Shown here one piece after another: positions 7,938 to 16,015 of a stretch of 33,424 nucleotides of DNA; within the stretch, counting starts at the first letter, position 1, and the number at the start of each line of letters is the position of its first letter. The position numbers and the translations under genes are program-made. The notes under the pieces are model-generated. The model searched no databases. It was not told the DNA's origin and worked only from the letters and a program-made list of their open reading frames with translations. The stretch lies in NCBI GenBank assembly GCA_028280915.1, contig JANQKX010000135.1:1-33424 (forward strand), given 5' to 3'. The DNA comes from Kiloniellaceae bacterium. GTDB taxonomy: Bacteria > Pseudomonadota > Alphaproteobacteria > Kiloniellales > Kiloniellaceae.

Positions 7938-9464
7938 GTGTTCAAAAATCCGTTGTTGCTGACCGCGCTTGTGGTGACGGGAGCGATCGCGGTTTGGGGC
8001 ATCGTGGATACGGCCGGGCTGGCCGCCACGGCCGCCAGGCTGGTGGAGATCCAATTCACCAGCCGGGCCTGGTTCATCATGCTCACCATCAGTTTTTTGC
8101 TGCTGGTCAGCCTGGCGCTGGCGGTCTCGCCCTATGGCAGGATTAAGCTGGGGCGGGACGGGGACGAACCGGAGTTCGGCACCGTGTCCTGGCTCACCAT
8201 GCTGTTCGCCGCCGGCATGGGGGTGGGCCTGCTTTATTGGGGCACGGCCGAGCCCTTGACCCACTACATGATCGTGGACGACTACGAAGATCCGCGCCAG
8301 GCCGCCGACATCGCCCTCTTCCTGACCAATTTTCACTGGGGCTTTCACGCCTGGGCCATCTATGCCCTGACCGGGCTGGTCATCGCCTATTTCGGCTTCC
8401 GCCTGGGCTGCCCCAGCCTGGTCAGCGCGCCATTGCTGCACGTCTTGGGCCGGGGCTGGCTGGTGCGGGCCGTGGGCTGGATGAGTGATCTGCTGGCCAT
8501 CGTCGCCATTGCCATCGGCCTGGGTGGCTCCGTCGCCATGGGGGTGTTTCAGGTCAAGGAAGGCATCGACGCCTTGTTCGGGCTCCAGGGCACGGGGCTC
8601 GGCCTGGCTCTGATCATCTTCGCCGTGCTCTGCGCATCTTACGTGGTGCCCTTGATGGTTGATTTGAGCAGCGGCATGGCGATCCTGTCCAACACGGCCA
8701 TGGCCGTGGCCTGCGGCCTGATGGTCTTCATCCTTCTGGCCGGGCCGACCCATTTCCTCATGGGCGGGATCGTGCAGGCCCTGGGCGAGTATCTGGGCGG
8801 GGCCTTTACCCACGGCTTTCGCACCTTCGCTTATCTGGATGACCGGGTCGGCGACTGGTTTCAGTCCTGGACCCTGACCTACATGGTGTGGTGGCTGGCC
8901 TGGGCGCCCTTTGTGGGCGTCTTCATCGCCCGTATTTCACGGGGCCGTACCATCCGCGAATTCCTCTGCGGCGTGATCCTGGTACCCACCGCCTTTTCCA
9001 TCTTGTGGTTCGGCGTCTTTGGCGGGGTCGGTTTTTTCGACCACCTGCGCCTAAACGTGCCCATTCTGGAGAGCGTTCGGGACAACGTGAGCGGCGTGAC
9101 CTTTTTTGTCCTGAATCAGTTCCCGCTGCCCTGGCTCACCATGGGTGCCGTGGTGGTGGCGGCGTTTTTGTTCATCGTCACCAGCGTGGTCAGCGCCGCC
9201 TTTGTGCTGGGCATGTTTTCCACCGGCGGCGATCTTAACCCCAGCGCCCGGGTCAAGCTCAGCTGGGGCGTGGTGCTGGGGGCCCTGGGCCTGGTGATGA
9301 TCCTCTCGGGAAGTATCGACGCGGTGAAGTCCATCATCGCCCTGGGGGCGCTGCCCTTCGTCTTTATCGTCCTGCTGCTGGTGATTTGCCTGCTCAAGGC
9401 CCTCAAGGCGGAAAAGGGCGCGTTAAAACCGGAGGCCGTCCCCATGAGTGTTTCCCATGACTGA
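7938..9464 (+). CDS. BCCT-family betaine/carnitine/choline-type transporter
   Basis: 508 residues, about twelve membrane segments. Family marks are GMGVGLLYWGTAEPL, the HWGFHAWAIYAL segment, and the signature MVWWLAWAPFVGVFIAR followed by ISRGRTIREF. BCCT carriers bring in quaternary-ammonium or sulfonium solutes (glycine betaine, choline, carnitine, DMSP, ectoine) with Na+ or H+. The N and C termini are short, so there is no long osmosensing tail as in BetP; this points to nutrient uptake or simple osmolyte import. GTG 7938 is chosen because GGGGGGAGGGGG lies directly upstream and hydrophobic sequence follows at once; GTG 7905 is less likely. The last codons overlap a small membrane ORF. Confidence 0.92.
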   Translation: MFKNPLLLTALVVTGAIAVWGIVDTAGLAATAARLVEIQFTSRAWFIMLTISFLLLVSLALAVSPYGRIKLGRDGDEPEFGTVSWLTMLFAAGMGVGLLYWGTAEPLTHYMIVDDYEDPRQAADIALFLTNFHWGFHAWAIYALTGLVIAYFGFRLGCPSLVSAPLLHVLGRGWLVRAVGWMSDLLAIVAIAIGLGGSVAMGVFQVKEGIDALFGLQGTGLGLALIIFAVLCASYVVPLMVDLSSGMAILSNTAMAVACGLMVFILLAGPTHFLMGGIVQALGEYLGGAFTHGFRTFAYLDDRVGDWFQSWTLTYMVWWLAWAPFVGVFIARISRGRTIREFLCGVILVPTAFSILWFGVFGGVGFFDHLRLNVPILESVRDNVSGVTFFVLNQFPLPWLTMGAVVVAAFLFIVTSVVSAAFVLGMFSTGGDLNPSARVKLSWGVVLGALGLVMILSGSIDAVKSIIALGALPFVFIVLLLVICLLKALKAEKGALKPEAVPMSVSHD

Positions 9465-9615
9465 CGGCACCATCAGCGCCTGGCTGGACACCATCATGAA
9501 CATTGAGGTCTTTGCCTTCATCGGCTTGCTCATTTGGATCTATTTCAAGCCAGACAAAAAAGACCCCGCCAGAAACGATCCCGCCGGAGAAGACAAACAG
9601 CACCGGCGCCCCTGA
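9457..9615 (+). CDS. 52-residue single-TM protein overlapping the BCCT gene
   Basis: A short ORF starting at an ATG inside the last codons of the BCCT gene (8-base overlap), an arrangement typical of translational coupling. The product has a short amphipathic N terminus, one membrane helix (FAFIGLLIWIYF, residues 19-30), then a charged Lys/Asp/Arg tail with positive residues just after the helix. The layout is like small transporter or oxidase accessory subunits (CcoQ has a similar shape), but I find no family. Its position suggests a partner of the BCCT carrier. A ribosome binding site for it alone is not clear. Confidence 0.5.
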   Translation: MTDGTISAWLDTIMNIEVFAFIGLLIWIYFKPDKKDPARNDPAGEDKQHRRP

Positions 9616-9668
9616 AGCAAAACCCGGTCTAAATCAGGGGCACGACCCTCCCGCGGCCTTTATGGTGC

Positions 9669-10160
9669 TTAATCGGAGTCGCCGGTCTTGTGCAGCTGGG
9701 TCATGAGGTGTCCGGCGGTCTGGTAAACCGGCTCCAGGCCGTCCTTGGCCAGATTGGAGGCCATCTCGGTCATGCGGCCGGCATGGGCCACATATTCCTG
9801 CAGGGTCTGCTGGGCCCAATCCTGCTGTACCTGCATGGCATCGGACCAGGTATGGCAGTGGGAGAGAGCCTGGCCCAGATCCGCGTCGTGCTGCAGGCGG
9901 CTGTTGAGAAAGCTCATCATTTCCCCGTTATAGGCGACGATACCATTGCTATAGGCCTGCATGGCGTTGGCGAAGGCGGTCATGGCGTCGCTGTTGACGG
10001 CCGCCCGCTGCGCCACGGGCGCCTGTGGGGTGGTTTTTGGCGCTGAGTTGGTTTTTGGCACTGGATCGGCTTTTTGCACCGGGGCGCTTTGTGCCCGAGT
10101 TTGCTTGGCGGCGGCGGGCTTGGCAGCCGGGGTGCGGCGGGACCGGGTGGATTTTTGCAT
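9669..10160 (-). CDS. Phasin-like protein
   Basis: 163 residues. The N-terminal 55 residues are a low-complexity Ala/Lys/Pro/Gln tail, positively charged, like the basic PHB- or DNA-binding tails of some phasins. The rest is helical and amphipathic, with the phasin pattern (MTAFANAMQAYSNGIVAYN, then DLGQALSHCHTWSDAMQVQQDWAQ, then YVAHAGRMTEMASNLAKDGLEPVYQ). Phasins coat polyhydroxyalkanoate granules. ATG 10160 is preferred because AGGAGG lies six bases upstream; an ATG at 10175 falls inside that site. No PHA synthase or depolymerase gene is in the window. The call rests on pattern, not on a single diagnostic motif. Confidence 0.75.
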   Translation of the reverse strand: MQKSTRSRRTPAAKPAAAKQTRAQSAPVQKADPVPKTNSAPKTTPQAPVAQRAAVNSDAMTAFANAMQAYSNGIVAYNGEMMSFLNSRLQHDADLGQALSHCHTWSDAMQVQQDWAQQTLQEYVAHAGRMTEMASNLAKDGLEPVYQTAGHLMTQLHKTGDSD

Positions 10161-10538
10161 GGCGTTCCTCCTCATGCGAACAAGATTGCTATTAGGACGC
10201 GGCGCCGAGGTCGAAGCGTTATGGTGTCACGATTAAACCGCATTTCCGCAGCCCTGGATTCGTACAGCAGACATCATGGCTTGGCACACAAGCCTTGAAC
10301 TCTTTCGCCAGGTCGCAAGTGGAATTGGGCTGTTGGCCGCCCATTGTTCGCTGGTCAAACCGGCCCGTCACCTCCGGGCGGTCAAGGTTCGACTCAGGTG
10401 ATAAGAGAAACTTAGGGAGTCGCTGGACGCGGGTCAATGAGGGTTTGGTACGAAAAATTGATCAAGCTCAATGAGGCCTTTCCGCCGCCGGGATAGGCTT
10501 TTTTTAGCTTGTGGCCCCACTGAACAGGAACTTTTCCG
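10161..10538. other. Intergenic gap with a terminator but no assignable gene
   Basis: About 380 bases between the phasin-like gene and the small membrane ORF. No convincing coding frame is present. The only clear structure is a Rho-independent terminator near its right end (10476-10505, plus strand). Since no gene feeds into it from the left on this strand, the gap may encode a small RNA. Confidence 0.5.
10476..10505 (+). terminator. Rho-independent terminator
   Basis: An 8-base-pair stem with one T:T mismatch (GCCTTTCC against GGATAGGC) around a GC-rich loop, followed directly by seven T residues. It is oriented on the plus strand, upstream of the small membrane ORF. Confidence 0.7.
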
Positions 10539-10661
10539 GTGAGCCTTCACAAACGCATTCTGGAATGGCAAGCAGCCCACCCCACCGCCACCTGGCTCTT
10601 TTGGGCGGTGGTCTGGGGCCTGGTGATCGCCTTTTTGATCTGGCCTAAAGCCGTGGGGTGA
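10539..10661 (+). CDS. 40-residue single-TM membrane protein
   Basis: GTG start with AGGAA nine bases upstream. The peptide begins with a basic amphipathic segment (MSLHKRILEWQAAHPTAT) and continues into one tryptophan-rich membrane helix (WLFWAVVWGLVIAFLIW), ending PKAVG. A positive N terminus and a clean hydrophobic helix in a 40-codon frame with good start context argue for a real small protein. No family recognised. The next gene is on the opposite strand and convergent. Confidence 0.5.
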   Translation: MSLHKRILEWQAAHPTATWLFWAVVWGLVIAFLIWPKAVG

Positions 10662-10691
10662 GCCGGCCAACGCACGACCATGAGCGCGACT

Positions 10692-12002
10692 CTAATCGTA
10701 GCGGGCCTGATCGTAGACTTCGAAGGGCCATTGCTCGTCGGGAAAATACTTGCGCAGGCGCCAATCGCACGCCCGGGCGTGACCTTCCATGCCTTCCACT
10801 CGGGAAAGGCGGGAGGCGACGGCGCTGAAGTCCCGGTTTGCCTGCTGATCCAGGTGCTGATAGGTCAGCACCTTCATGAACTTGTGCACGTTCAGTCCGC
10901 CGCTGTAACGGCCGGCCCGTTTGGTGGGCAGGATATGGTTGGTGCCCGAGCATTTGTCACCGTGAGAGACGGTGCTGCCTTCGCCCAGGAACAGGGAGCC
11001 ATAATTCTTGAGGTTGGCTTTCCACCAGGGCAGTTCGGCGGCGATGATCTGCAGGTGTTCGGGGGCATAGTGATCGCTGATCTCCACGGCCTCCTCGCGG
11101 GTGTCGCAAACATAGATCTCGCCCCAATCACGCCAGGCCGCCAGCACCACGTCGGCGTTCGGCATGTCTTGTGCGACCTTCGGCATGAGCGCCGCCACCG
11201 CCGCGCCGAGCCCCGGCGAGGTGGTGAACAGCCAAACCGGCGAGTTGGGTCCGTGCTCGGCCTGTGACGCCAGATCCACGGCGACGGTCATGGGATCCGC
11301 GCTGTCATCGGCGATGATCGCCGATTCGGTCGGTCCGGCGAAGACGTCAATGCCCACCCGGCCGAAGAGGATGCGCTTGGCCTCGGCCACATAGGCGTTG
11401 CCCGGCCCGACGATGATGTCGGCCTCACGGCCGGTGAAAAGCCCCATGGCCATGCTGGCCACGGCGTGCACGCCGCCCATCTCCAAGATCACATCGGCCC
11501 CGGCCAGGTCCATGGCATAGGTGACCGCCGGATTGATGCTATCGCCCCGGGGCGGGGAGCAGGCCACGATGAACTCCACGCCGGCGACCTTGGCGGTGGC
11601 CACGCTCATGATGGCCGAGGCGGCGTGGGCATAACGGCCGCCGGGCACGTAGCAGCCCGCGCATTGCACCGGCAGGACCCGCTGGCCAAGCCGCACGCCG
11701 GGCCGGGTCTCGATCTCGAATTCCTGCAGGCTGTCCTTTTGCGCCTCGGCGAACTGGCGCACCTGGTCGTGGGCGAACTGAATGTCATCGCGCACCTGCT
11801 GGGGCACCTGGGCAATGAGTTGCGCTTTCTTTTCCGCGCTCAATACAAAGTCACCGGTCCAGCCGTCCAGTTTCTCGGCATAAAACCGCACCGCCGCCTC
11901 GCCGCGATTTTCGATGTCCGCCAACATGCTCTCGACGGTTTGCCGGACTTTCTCGTCTTGTTCTTCCGCGGCGCCTTGCGGTTTTTTCAAATGCTCTATC
12001 AC
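10692..12002 (-). CDS. hpsN: Histidinol-dehydrogenase-family enzyme, HpsN-like sulfopropanediol dehydrogenase
   Basis: 436 residues of the HisD family: Zn2+ and NAD+-dependent four-electron oxidation of an alcohol to an acid. Zn ligands and catalytic residues are in place by alignment to HisD: Q247 and H250 (SQAEHGPN), E315-H316 (APEHLQ), D349 (GDKCSGTNH), H408 (EGHARA). The segments LPVQCAGCYVPGGRYAHAAS and GRYSGGLNVHKFMKVLTYQ differ from biosynthetic HisD and resemble HpsN, which oxidises (R)-2,3-dihydroxypropane-1-sulfonate to sulfolactate. No other his gene is near, and it follows a betaine-type ABC transporter on the same strand, both supporting a catabolic role. GTG start, GGGGAG seven bases upstream. 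The exact substrate remains inference. Confidence 0.8.
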   Translation of the reverse strand: MIEHLKKPQGAAEEQDEKVRQTVESMLADIENRGEAAVRFYAEKLDGWTGDFVLSAEKKAQLIAQVPQQVRDDIQFAHDQVRQFAEAQKDSLQEFEIETRPGVRLGQRVLPVQCAGCYVPGGRYAHAASAIMSVATAKVAGVEFIVACSPPRGDSINPAVTYAMDLAGADVILEMGGVHAVASMAMGLFTGREADIIVGPGNAYVAEAKRILFGRVGIDVFAGPTESAIIADDSADPMTVAVDLASQAEHGPNSPVWLFTTSPGLGAAVAALMPKVAQDMPNADVVLAAWRDWGEIYVCDTREEAVEISDHYAPEHLQIIAAELPWWKANLKNYGSLFLGEGSTVSHGDKCSGTNHILPTKRAGRYSGGLNVHKFMKVLTYQHLDQQANRDFSAVASRLSRVEGMEGHARACDWRLRKYFPDEQWPFEVYDQARYD

Positions 12003-12072
12003 TCGGTTTCTCCCCGACCCATCTCCTGAGCCGCTTTCTCTTTACTAAGTTACTGCTTAGCTGCGCTTCGCA

Positions 12073-12109
12073 CGGCGAGCCCGGCCCGTGCGGTGCGCCG
12101 GGCTCGCCG
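12073..12109. terminator. Perfect 12-bp stem-loop between permease and hpsN-like genes
   Basis: CGGCGAGCCCGG pairs exactly with CCGGGCTCGCCG across a 13-base spacer. It lies between the permease stop and the start of the hpsN-like gene. There is no T-run on either side, so it may be an mRNA-stabilising or processing hairpin, or a partial terminator, and not a strong Rho-independent one. Confidence 0.55.
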
Positions 12110-12131
12110 ATTGCCGCAACCCTTAAGTCCC

Positions 12132-13721
12132 TTACTTCTGATCCGCCCGCCTGAAGGCGCCTTGCACGATCCGGTCGATCACCATGGCGCAGAACAGGAT
12201 GGCGAAGCCGCCCAGCAGGCCGGGACCCTTGGCGGCGTACTGCAGTGCCTCGAGGATGACTTTCCCGAGCCCGCCGCCGCCGATCAGCGAGATGATGACC
12301 ACCATGGACAGGCACATCAAAATGGTCTGATTGACGCCGGCCATGATCGACGGCAAGGCGAGCGGGATCTCCACGTCCTTCAGCAGCTGCCGGCGGGAGG
12401 CACCGAAGGCCACCGCCGCTTCCTTGATGCTGTCGGGCACCCCGCGCATGCCCAGTGCCGTCAAGCGGATCACCGGCGGCATGCCGAAAATGATCGTGGC
12501 CAGGATCCCCGGCGGATTGCCGGTGCCGAAAAAGGCGATGATCGGGATCAGATAAACGAAGGCGGGCAGGGTCTGCATGAGGTCCAGGACCGGCTCCGCC
12601 GTCCTGTAGGCCCGCATGGACTTGCCGAACCATATGCCAAGGGGAATGCCGATCACCACGCAGATCAACACCGATGCCCCCACCAGGGCGACCGTTTCCA
12701 TGGCGATCTCCCAATAACCCAGAAGGGCGATGTAGGCGAGGGCGGCTGCGGTGAATATGGCGACCCTCGGCCCCGCCGAGCGCCAGGCGACCACGCAGAT
12801 CACCACCATCACCACCGGCCAAGGTGTGCCGATCAAGGCGATGGTCAAGGCATCCAAGACCGATCGCACGCCGGCGGTCACGCTGTCGAAGGTGCCGGCG
12901 CCCGCCTGCGCGGCGGCGTCGATGCGGGCTTCCAGCCAGGTTGCCGTTTCGGTGTAGATGGTTTCGTTGGTCATGCCGAAAACATCATGGGAGATGGCTT
13001 TTTCCGGGAAGGCGTTCAACACCTCCAAGGGGCTGTCGACCGTGAACTTGTAGATCGTGAGCGGCGCGATCAGGAGCAGGAGCACCACCGCCAAAATCAC
13101 GTTCTTGGGCTTGCGGCCGCTTTCCACCGATTTTTGGTCAATCCGCCATTTGGAATATTGCTTTTCATAGGCAACGTTCGCGTAGAAGCCTTGAGCCAGC
13201 TTGAACAGCAGTAAAAATCCCAGGCCCGTCAGCAGGATCTGCAGCCCCTCGGCGTTCAAGGCGGCAGCCTGGGCCTCGCTTTTTTCGGCCGCCTTGGTGA
13301 TGTTGTCGGCCAGTTTTTCAAATCGGGTCGGGTCTTCACCTGCCTCTTTCGCGGCGGTCGCCCGTTCGATGAACTCGGCGGCGCGCTCGCGCTGTTTTTC
13401 CGCCCGTTCCACGAACTCGGCGCCCGGGTCGCCCCAGAGGCCGCGGCCGATCTGCACCCAGGCGATCATTTCCAGGATCAAGAAACCCCAGAACATGCCC
13501 CAGACCGCCCGCGCACCGGCCCACAAGGGCCCCAGCACCGCGGCGGCGATGTTGAAGGTATTGGGCGGCAGCCCGGTGGCGGAGTGAATCTTGTGAAAAG
13601 CACCCACATAATAGTCGCCATTGGTTTCGGCGAATTCGCGGATCGACGCGTCGAGAGCTTCGGTGTCGATTTCCACATCCGAGGCGGCGACGATGCCAAC
13701 CTCTGTTGTTTCGACGCTCAT
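12132..13721 (-). CDS. Glycine-betaine/proline-type ABC transporter permease with N-terminal extension
   Basis: 529 residues. The C-terminal part (about 290-525) is the ProW/OpuAB-type permease with TM helices and the EAA loop (EAAVAFGASRRQLLKDVEIP) that contacts the ATPase. The first 220 residues are extra: a segment like DUF2628 (GDYYVGAFHKIHSATGLPP then FNIAAAVLGPLWAGARAVW, residues 36-74), one or two membrane helices, a charged coiled-coil (about 100-155), and another helix. GGAGG precedes the ATG by six bases. The start overlaps the ATPase stop (ATGA), so the two are translationally coupled. The extension may be a sensing or regulatory module; that is inference. Confidence 0.9.
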   Translation of the reverse strand: MSVETTEVGIVAASDVEIDTEALDASIREFAETNGDYYVGAFHKIHSATGLPPNTFNIAAAVLGPLWAGARAVWGMFWGFLILEMIAWVQIGRGLWGDPGAEFVERAEKQRERAAEFIERATAAKEAGEDPTRFEKLADNITKAAEKSEAQAAALNAEGLQILLTGLGFLLLFKLAQGFYANVAYEKQYSKWRIDQKSVESGRKPKNVILAVVLLLLIAPLTIYKFTVDSPLEVLNAFPEKAISHDVFGMTNETIYTETATWLEARIDAAAQAGAGTFDSVTAGVRSVLDALTIALIGTPWPVVMVVICVVAWRSAGPRVAIFTAAALAYIALLGYWEIAMETVALVGASVLICVVIGIPLGIWFGKSMRAYRTAEPVLDLMQTLPAFVYLIPIIAFFGTGNPPGILATIIFGMPPVIRLTALGMRGVPDSIKEAAVAFGASRRQLLKDVEIPLALPSIMAGVNQTILMCLSMVVIISLIGGGGLGKVILEALQYAAKGPGLLGGFAILFCAMVIDRIVQGAFRRADQK

Positions 13722-14752
13722 TCCTTACCTCCCTGGATGCCGCGCAGCAGACGCGGCTTGGTGACAATGCCGATCTCTTTGTCGCCGGCCGTGATGACCA
13801 CGGGCAGATCGGTGCCCACCGCAAGGTCGATGAGCTGATCCAGATCGGCCCCTTCGTCGGCCCGCGGCGCGCCGTCGAGCGATCCGCTATATTTGGACAG
13901 AGGCTCCACGATGGAGTGGGCCTTGACCAGCTTGAGCTTCGAGATGCCCTGCACGAACTCGCGCACGTAGTCGTCGGCGGGATTCATGACGATTTCCTCG
14001 GGCGAGCCGATCTGCACGATCACACCGTCTTTCATGATGGCGATGCGGTGGCCGATGCGGATCGCCTCGTCCAGATCGTGGGTGATGAAGAGCGTGGTCT
14101 TTTTGAGATGGGCCACCAGCGCCTTGAACTGATCTTGCAACTGCAGGCGGATGAGGGGATCGAGCGCCGAAAAGGGCTCGTCCATCAACAGCACTTCCGG
14201 GTCCGAGGCCAAGGCCCGCGCGATGCCGACCCGCTGCTGCATGCCGCCGGACAGCTCCCGCGGCAGGCGGTCCTCATAGCCGACCAGGTTCACCAGTTCC
14301 AGGGTGTGGTCGGACACCGCCCAGCGTTTGGACTTGGGAACCCCCCGGATCTCCAAGGGATAGCCCACGTTGTCCCGAACCGACCGGTGCGGCAACAAGG
14401 CCATGTGCTGGAACACCATGCCGATCTGGCGGGCCCGAACTTCCCGGAGTTCGGCTTCCTTGAGGGACGAAATGTCCCGGCCCAATACATTGATCACACC
14501 GGACGTGGGTTCGATCAGGCGATTGATATGGCGCACCAAGGTGGATTTGCCGGAACCCGACAGCCCCATGATGCAAAAGATCTCGCCCCGTTGGACCTGA
14601 AAGGTCGCGTCCTGTACCCCCACGACACAGGCAAAACGTTCCAAAACCTCAGGCTTGCCGATACCTTCGCTTTTAACCGCCGCCATCGCTTCTTGCGAGC
14701 GGGCACCGAAGATCTTCCAGACCCCCTGTAAGTCTACGACGATCTCTTCCAT
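13718..14752 (-). CDS. Glycine-betaine/proline-type ABC transporter ATP-binding protein
   Basis: 344 residues. Walker A GLSGSGKST (63-71), Q-loop MVFQHMALLPH, ABC signature LSGGMQQRVGIARAL (from 167), Walker B VLLMDEPFSALD (from 187) and switch His in FITHDLDEA (225) are all intact. The length before Walker A and the FQHMALLPHR loop are typical of the ProV/OpuAA group. The C-terminal 100 residues look like a reduced CBS region (LPVVITAGDKEIGIVTKPRL), the part that senses ionic strength in OpuA. Start ATG has AAGGAG upstream. A strong hairpin separates it from the binding-protein gene. Confidence 0.93.
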   Translation of the reverse strand: MEEIVVDLQGVWKIFGARSQEAMAAVKSEGIGKPEVLERFACVVGVQDATFQVQRGEIFCIMGLSGSGKSTLVRHINRLIEPTSGVINVLGRDISSLKEAELREVRARQIGMVFQHMALLPHRSVRDNVGYPLEIRGVPKSKRWAVSDHTLELVNLVGYEDRLPRELSGGMQQRVGIARALASDPEVLLMDEPFSALDPLIRLQLQDQFKALVAHLKKTTLFITHDLDEAIRIGHRIAIMKDGVIVQIGSPEEIVMNPADDYVREFVQGISKLKLVKAHSIVEPLSKYSGSLDGAPRADEGADLDQLIDLAVGTDLPVVITAGDKEIGIVTKPRLLRGIQGGKE

Positions 14753-14778
14753 GCCGTCGTCTCCTTTCTGGAAAAGAG

Positions 14779-14809
14779 ACCGGCCGCCTGCGGGATGCGG
14801 GCGGCCGGT
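14779..14809. terminator. Strong GC-rich stem-loop between binding-protein and ATPase genes
   Basis: ACCGGCCGCC pairs perfectly with GGCGGCCGGT, with further inner pairing, around a short loop. It lies between the stop of the binding-protein gene and the start of the ATPase gene, both on the minus strand. Such hairpins often leave a stable, abundant mRNA for the binding protein and less for the downstream genes. The T-rich stretch on the minus side is interrupted (CTCTTTTCC), so termination would be partial. Confidence 0.65.
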
Positions 14810-14819
14810 TTTGCGAGCT

Positions 14820-15779
14820 TTATTCAGTCAGCCAACCAAGAACCACGTCCTCGTTTTCGCTGACCCATTCATTGGCGTATTCCGCCGGGTCTTTTTTGTC
14901 GATGACGAGCGCGTAGGTCATGGCCGAGACCGTATCGGTGTCCAGCTTCATGTTCTTGAACAGCGTCGCCACTTCCGGATGGCTGTCTTCAATGGCCTTG
15001 GCATAGTGCAGGTGCAGATAGGCCGTGTCCCAAGCCATGCCGGCTTCCGATTTCTCCAGCCAGGCCGGATCGTCGGTCGGCTGAATCACGTTCCACTTGG
15101 CCGCGTCATAGGGCGGCTCTTCGAGGATCTGCAGGTCATGCAGCACGAAGACATAGTGAGGCGTGTAGCAGAACCCGACCCAGGGCTTATTGCCCTTGAC
15201 CGCGTTGTCCAGGTTCGCATAGGCCAAGGTCTCGTCGCTTTCGGTCAGCTCGAAGGTCTGGTCATAGCCATAGGACTTGGCCCGGACCTTCTCCACATTG
15301 GTGGAGGCCCAGCCGGGTGCGCCGATCCAGAGTTCACCCTTGCCGTCGCCATTGGTATCGAACAAGGCCGCGACTTCCGGATTGGAAAGGTCGTCGATGG
15401 AGGTGATGTTGTGTTCGTCGGCAAAAGCCTTTGGAACGCACATGCCCTGGAAAGCCTCGACGCCGTTCGGATTGGCCGCGACCGTGCCCTTGTCCTTCAC
15501 ATAGGTATCGTGCAGGTTCTGCTGGTTGGGCATCCACACTTCCGGATGCGCATGCATGGACCCCTTGTCCATCGCTTCAAACACGATGGGGTTGGTGCCG
15601 TTCTGCAGCTCCACTTCAAGACCCAGGTTCTGTTCGATGACGACCTTCAAGACGTTGGCGGTCGCCGCGACCGACGGCCAGTTCGGCACCCCAATCACCA
15701 CGTCGGCTGCCTGGGCCGCGACCGGCCCGGATATGGCCATGGCGAAGCCCGCGGCCATTAAAGCTTTTTTCAATTTCAT
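14820..15779 (-). CDS. Periplasmic glycine-betaine-type ABC substrate-binding protein
   Basis: 319 residues, OpuAC/ProX family. A Sec signal peptide (MKLKKALMAAGFAMAISGPV, cleavage probably after AAQA) leads to VVIGVPNWPS. Candidate ligand-cage aromatics include the Trp residues in VPNWPS, EVWMPNQ and GAPGWAST, and the CYTPHYVF segment. Family ligands are betaines and proline betaine, but the adjoining hpsN-like gene raises a different possibility, such as DHPS. AGGAG lies before the ATG. A 13-base tandem duplication sits in its leader, and it is divergent from a LysR gene. Confidence 0.9.
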   Translation of the reverse strand: MKLKKALMAAGFAMAISGPVAAQAADVVIGVPNWPSVAATANVLKVVIEQNLGLEVELQNGTNPIVFEAMDKGSMHAHPEVWMPNQQNLHDTYVKDKGTVAANPNGVEAFQGMCVPKAFADEHNITSIDDLSNPEVAALFDTNGDGKGELWIGAPGWASTNVEKVRAKSYGYDQTFELTESDETLAYANLDNAVKGNKPWVGFCYTPHYVFVLHDLQILEEPPYDAAKWNVIQPTDDPAWLEKSEAGMAWDTAYLHLHYAKAIEDSHPEVATLFKNMKLDTDTVSAMTYALVIDKKDPAEYANEWVSENEDVVLGWLTE

Positions 15780-15807
15780 CGTATCGCTCTCCTATTTGTG
15801 ATCACTT

Positions 15808-15833
15808 CAGGTTTTATCCACAGGTTTTATCCA
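15808..15833. repeat. Tandem 13-bp direct repeat upstream of binding-protein gene
   Basis: CAGGTTTTATCCA occurs twice with no gap (15808-15820 and 15821-15833), 29-54 bases upstream of the binding-protein start. On that gene's strand each copy reads TGGATAAAACCTG. It may overlap the promoter or the leader mRNA. Confidence 0.8.
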
Positions 15834-16015
15834 CGAGGGGCTTTTTGCCAACGGCGTTTGCTCGCCGCGAACATAGTCGTAAAGCTTGGGCTGGACCTGG
15901 CCGATCGACACCTCCCCATCCGGCGCTTTTTTTGGCTCGATTAGGTGCGGGTCGGCTTGTTTTGCGCCCGCGTTGGCTCTTTGCACCGGATAAAAGACGC
16001 TAGCACTGGAATTAT

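Noticed and set aside
10370-10400. GGTTCGACTC resembling a tRNA T-arm
   Set aside because: Flanking bases do not pair as a T-stem and no acceptor or anticodon arm could be found.
10434-10670. 78-codon minus-strand frame between phasin and hpsN-like genes
   Set aside because: No ribosome binding site, unlikely composition, and it overlaps the plus-strand terminator and the better small membrane ORF.
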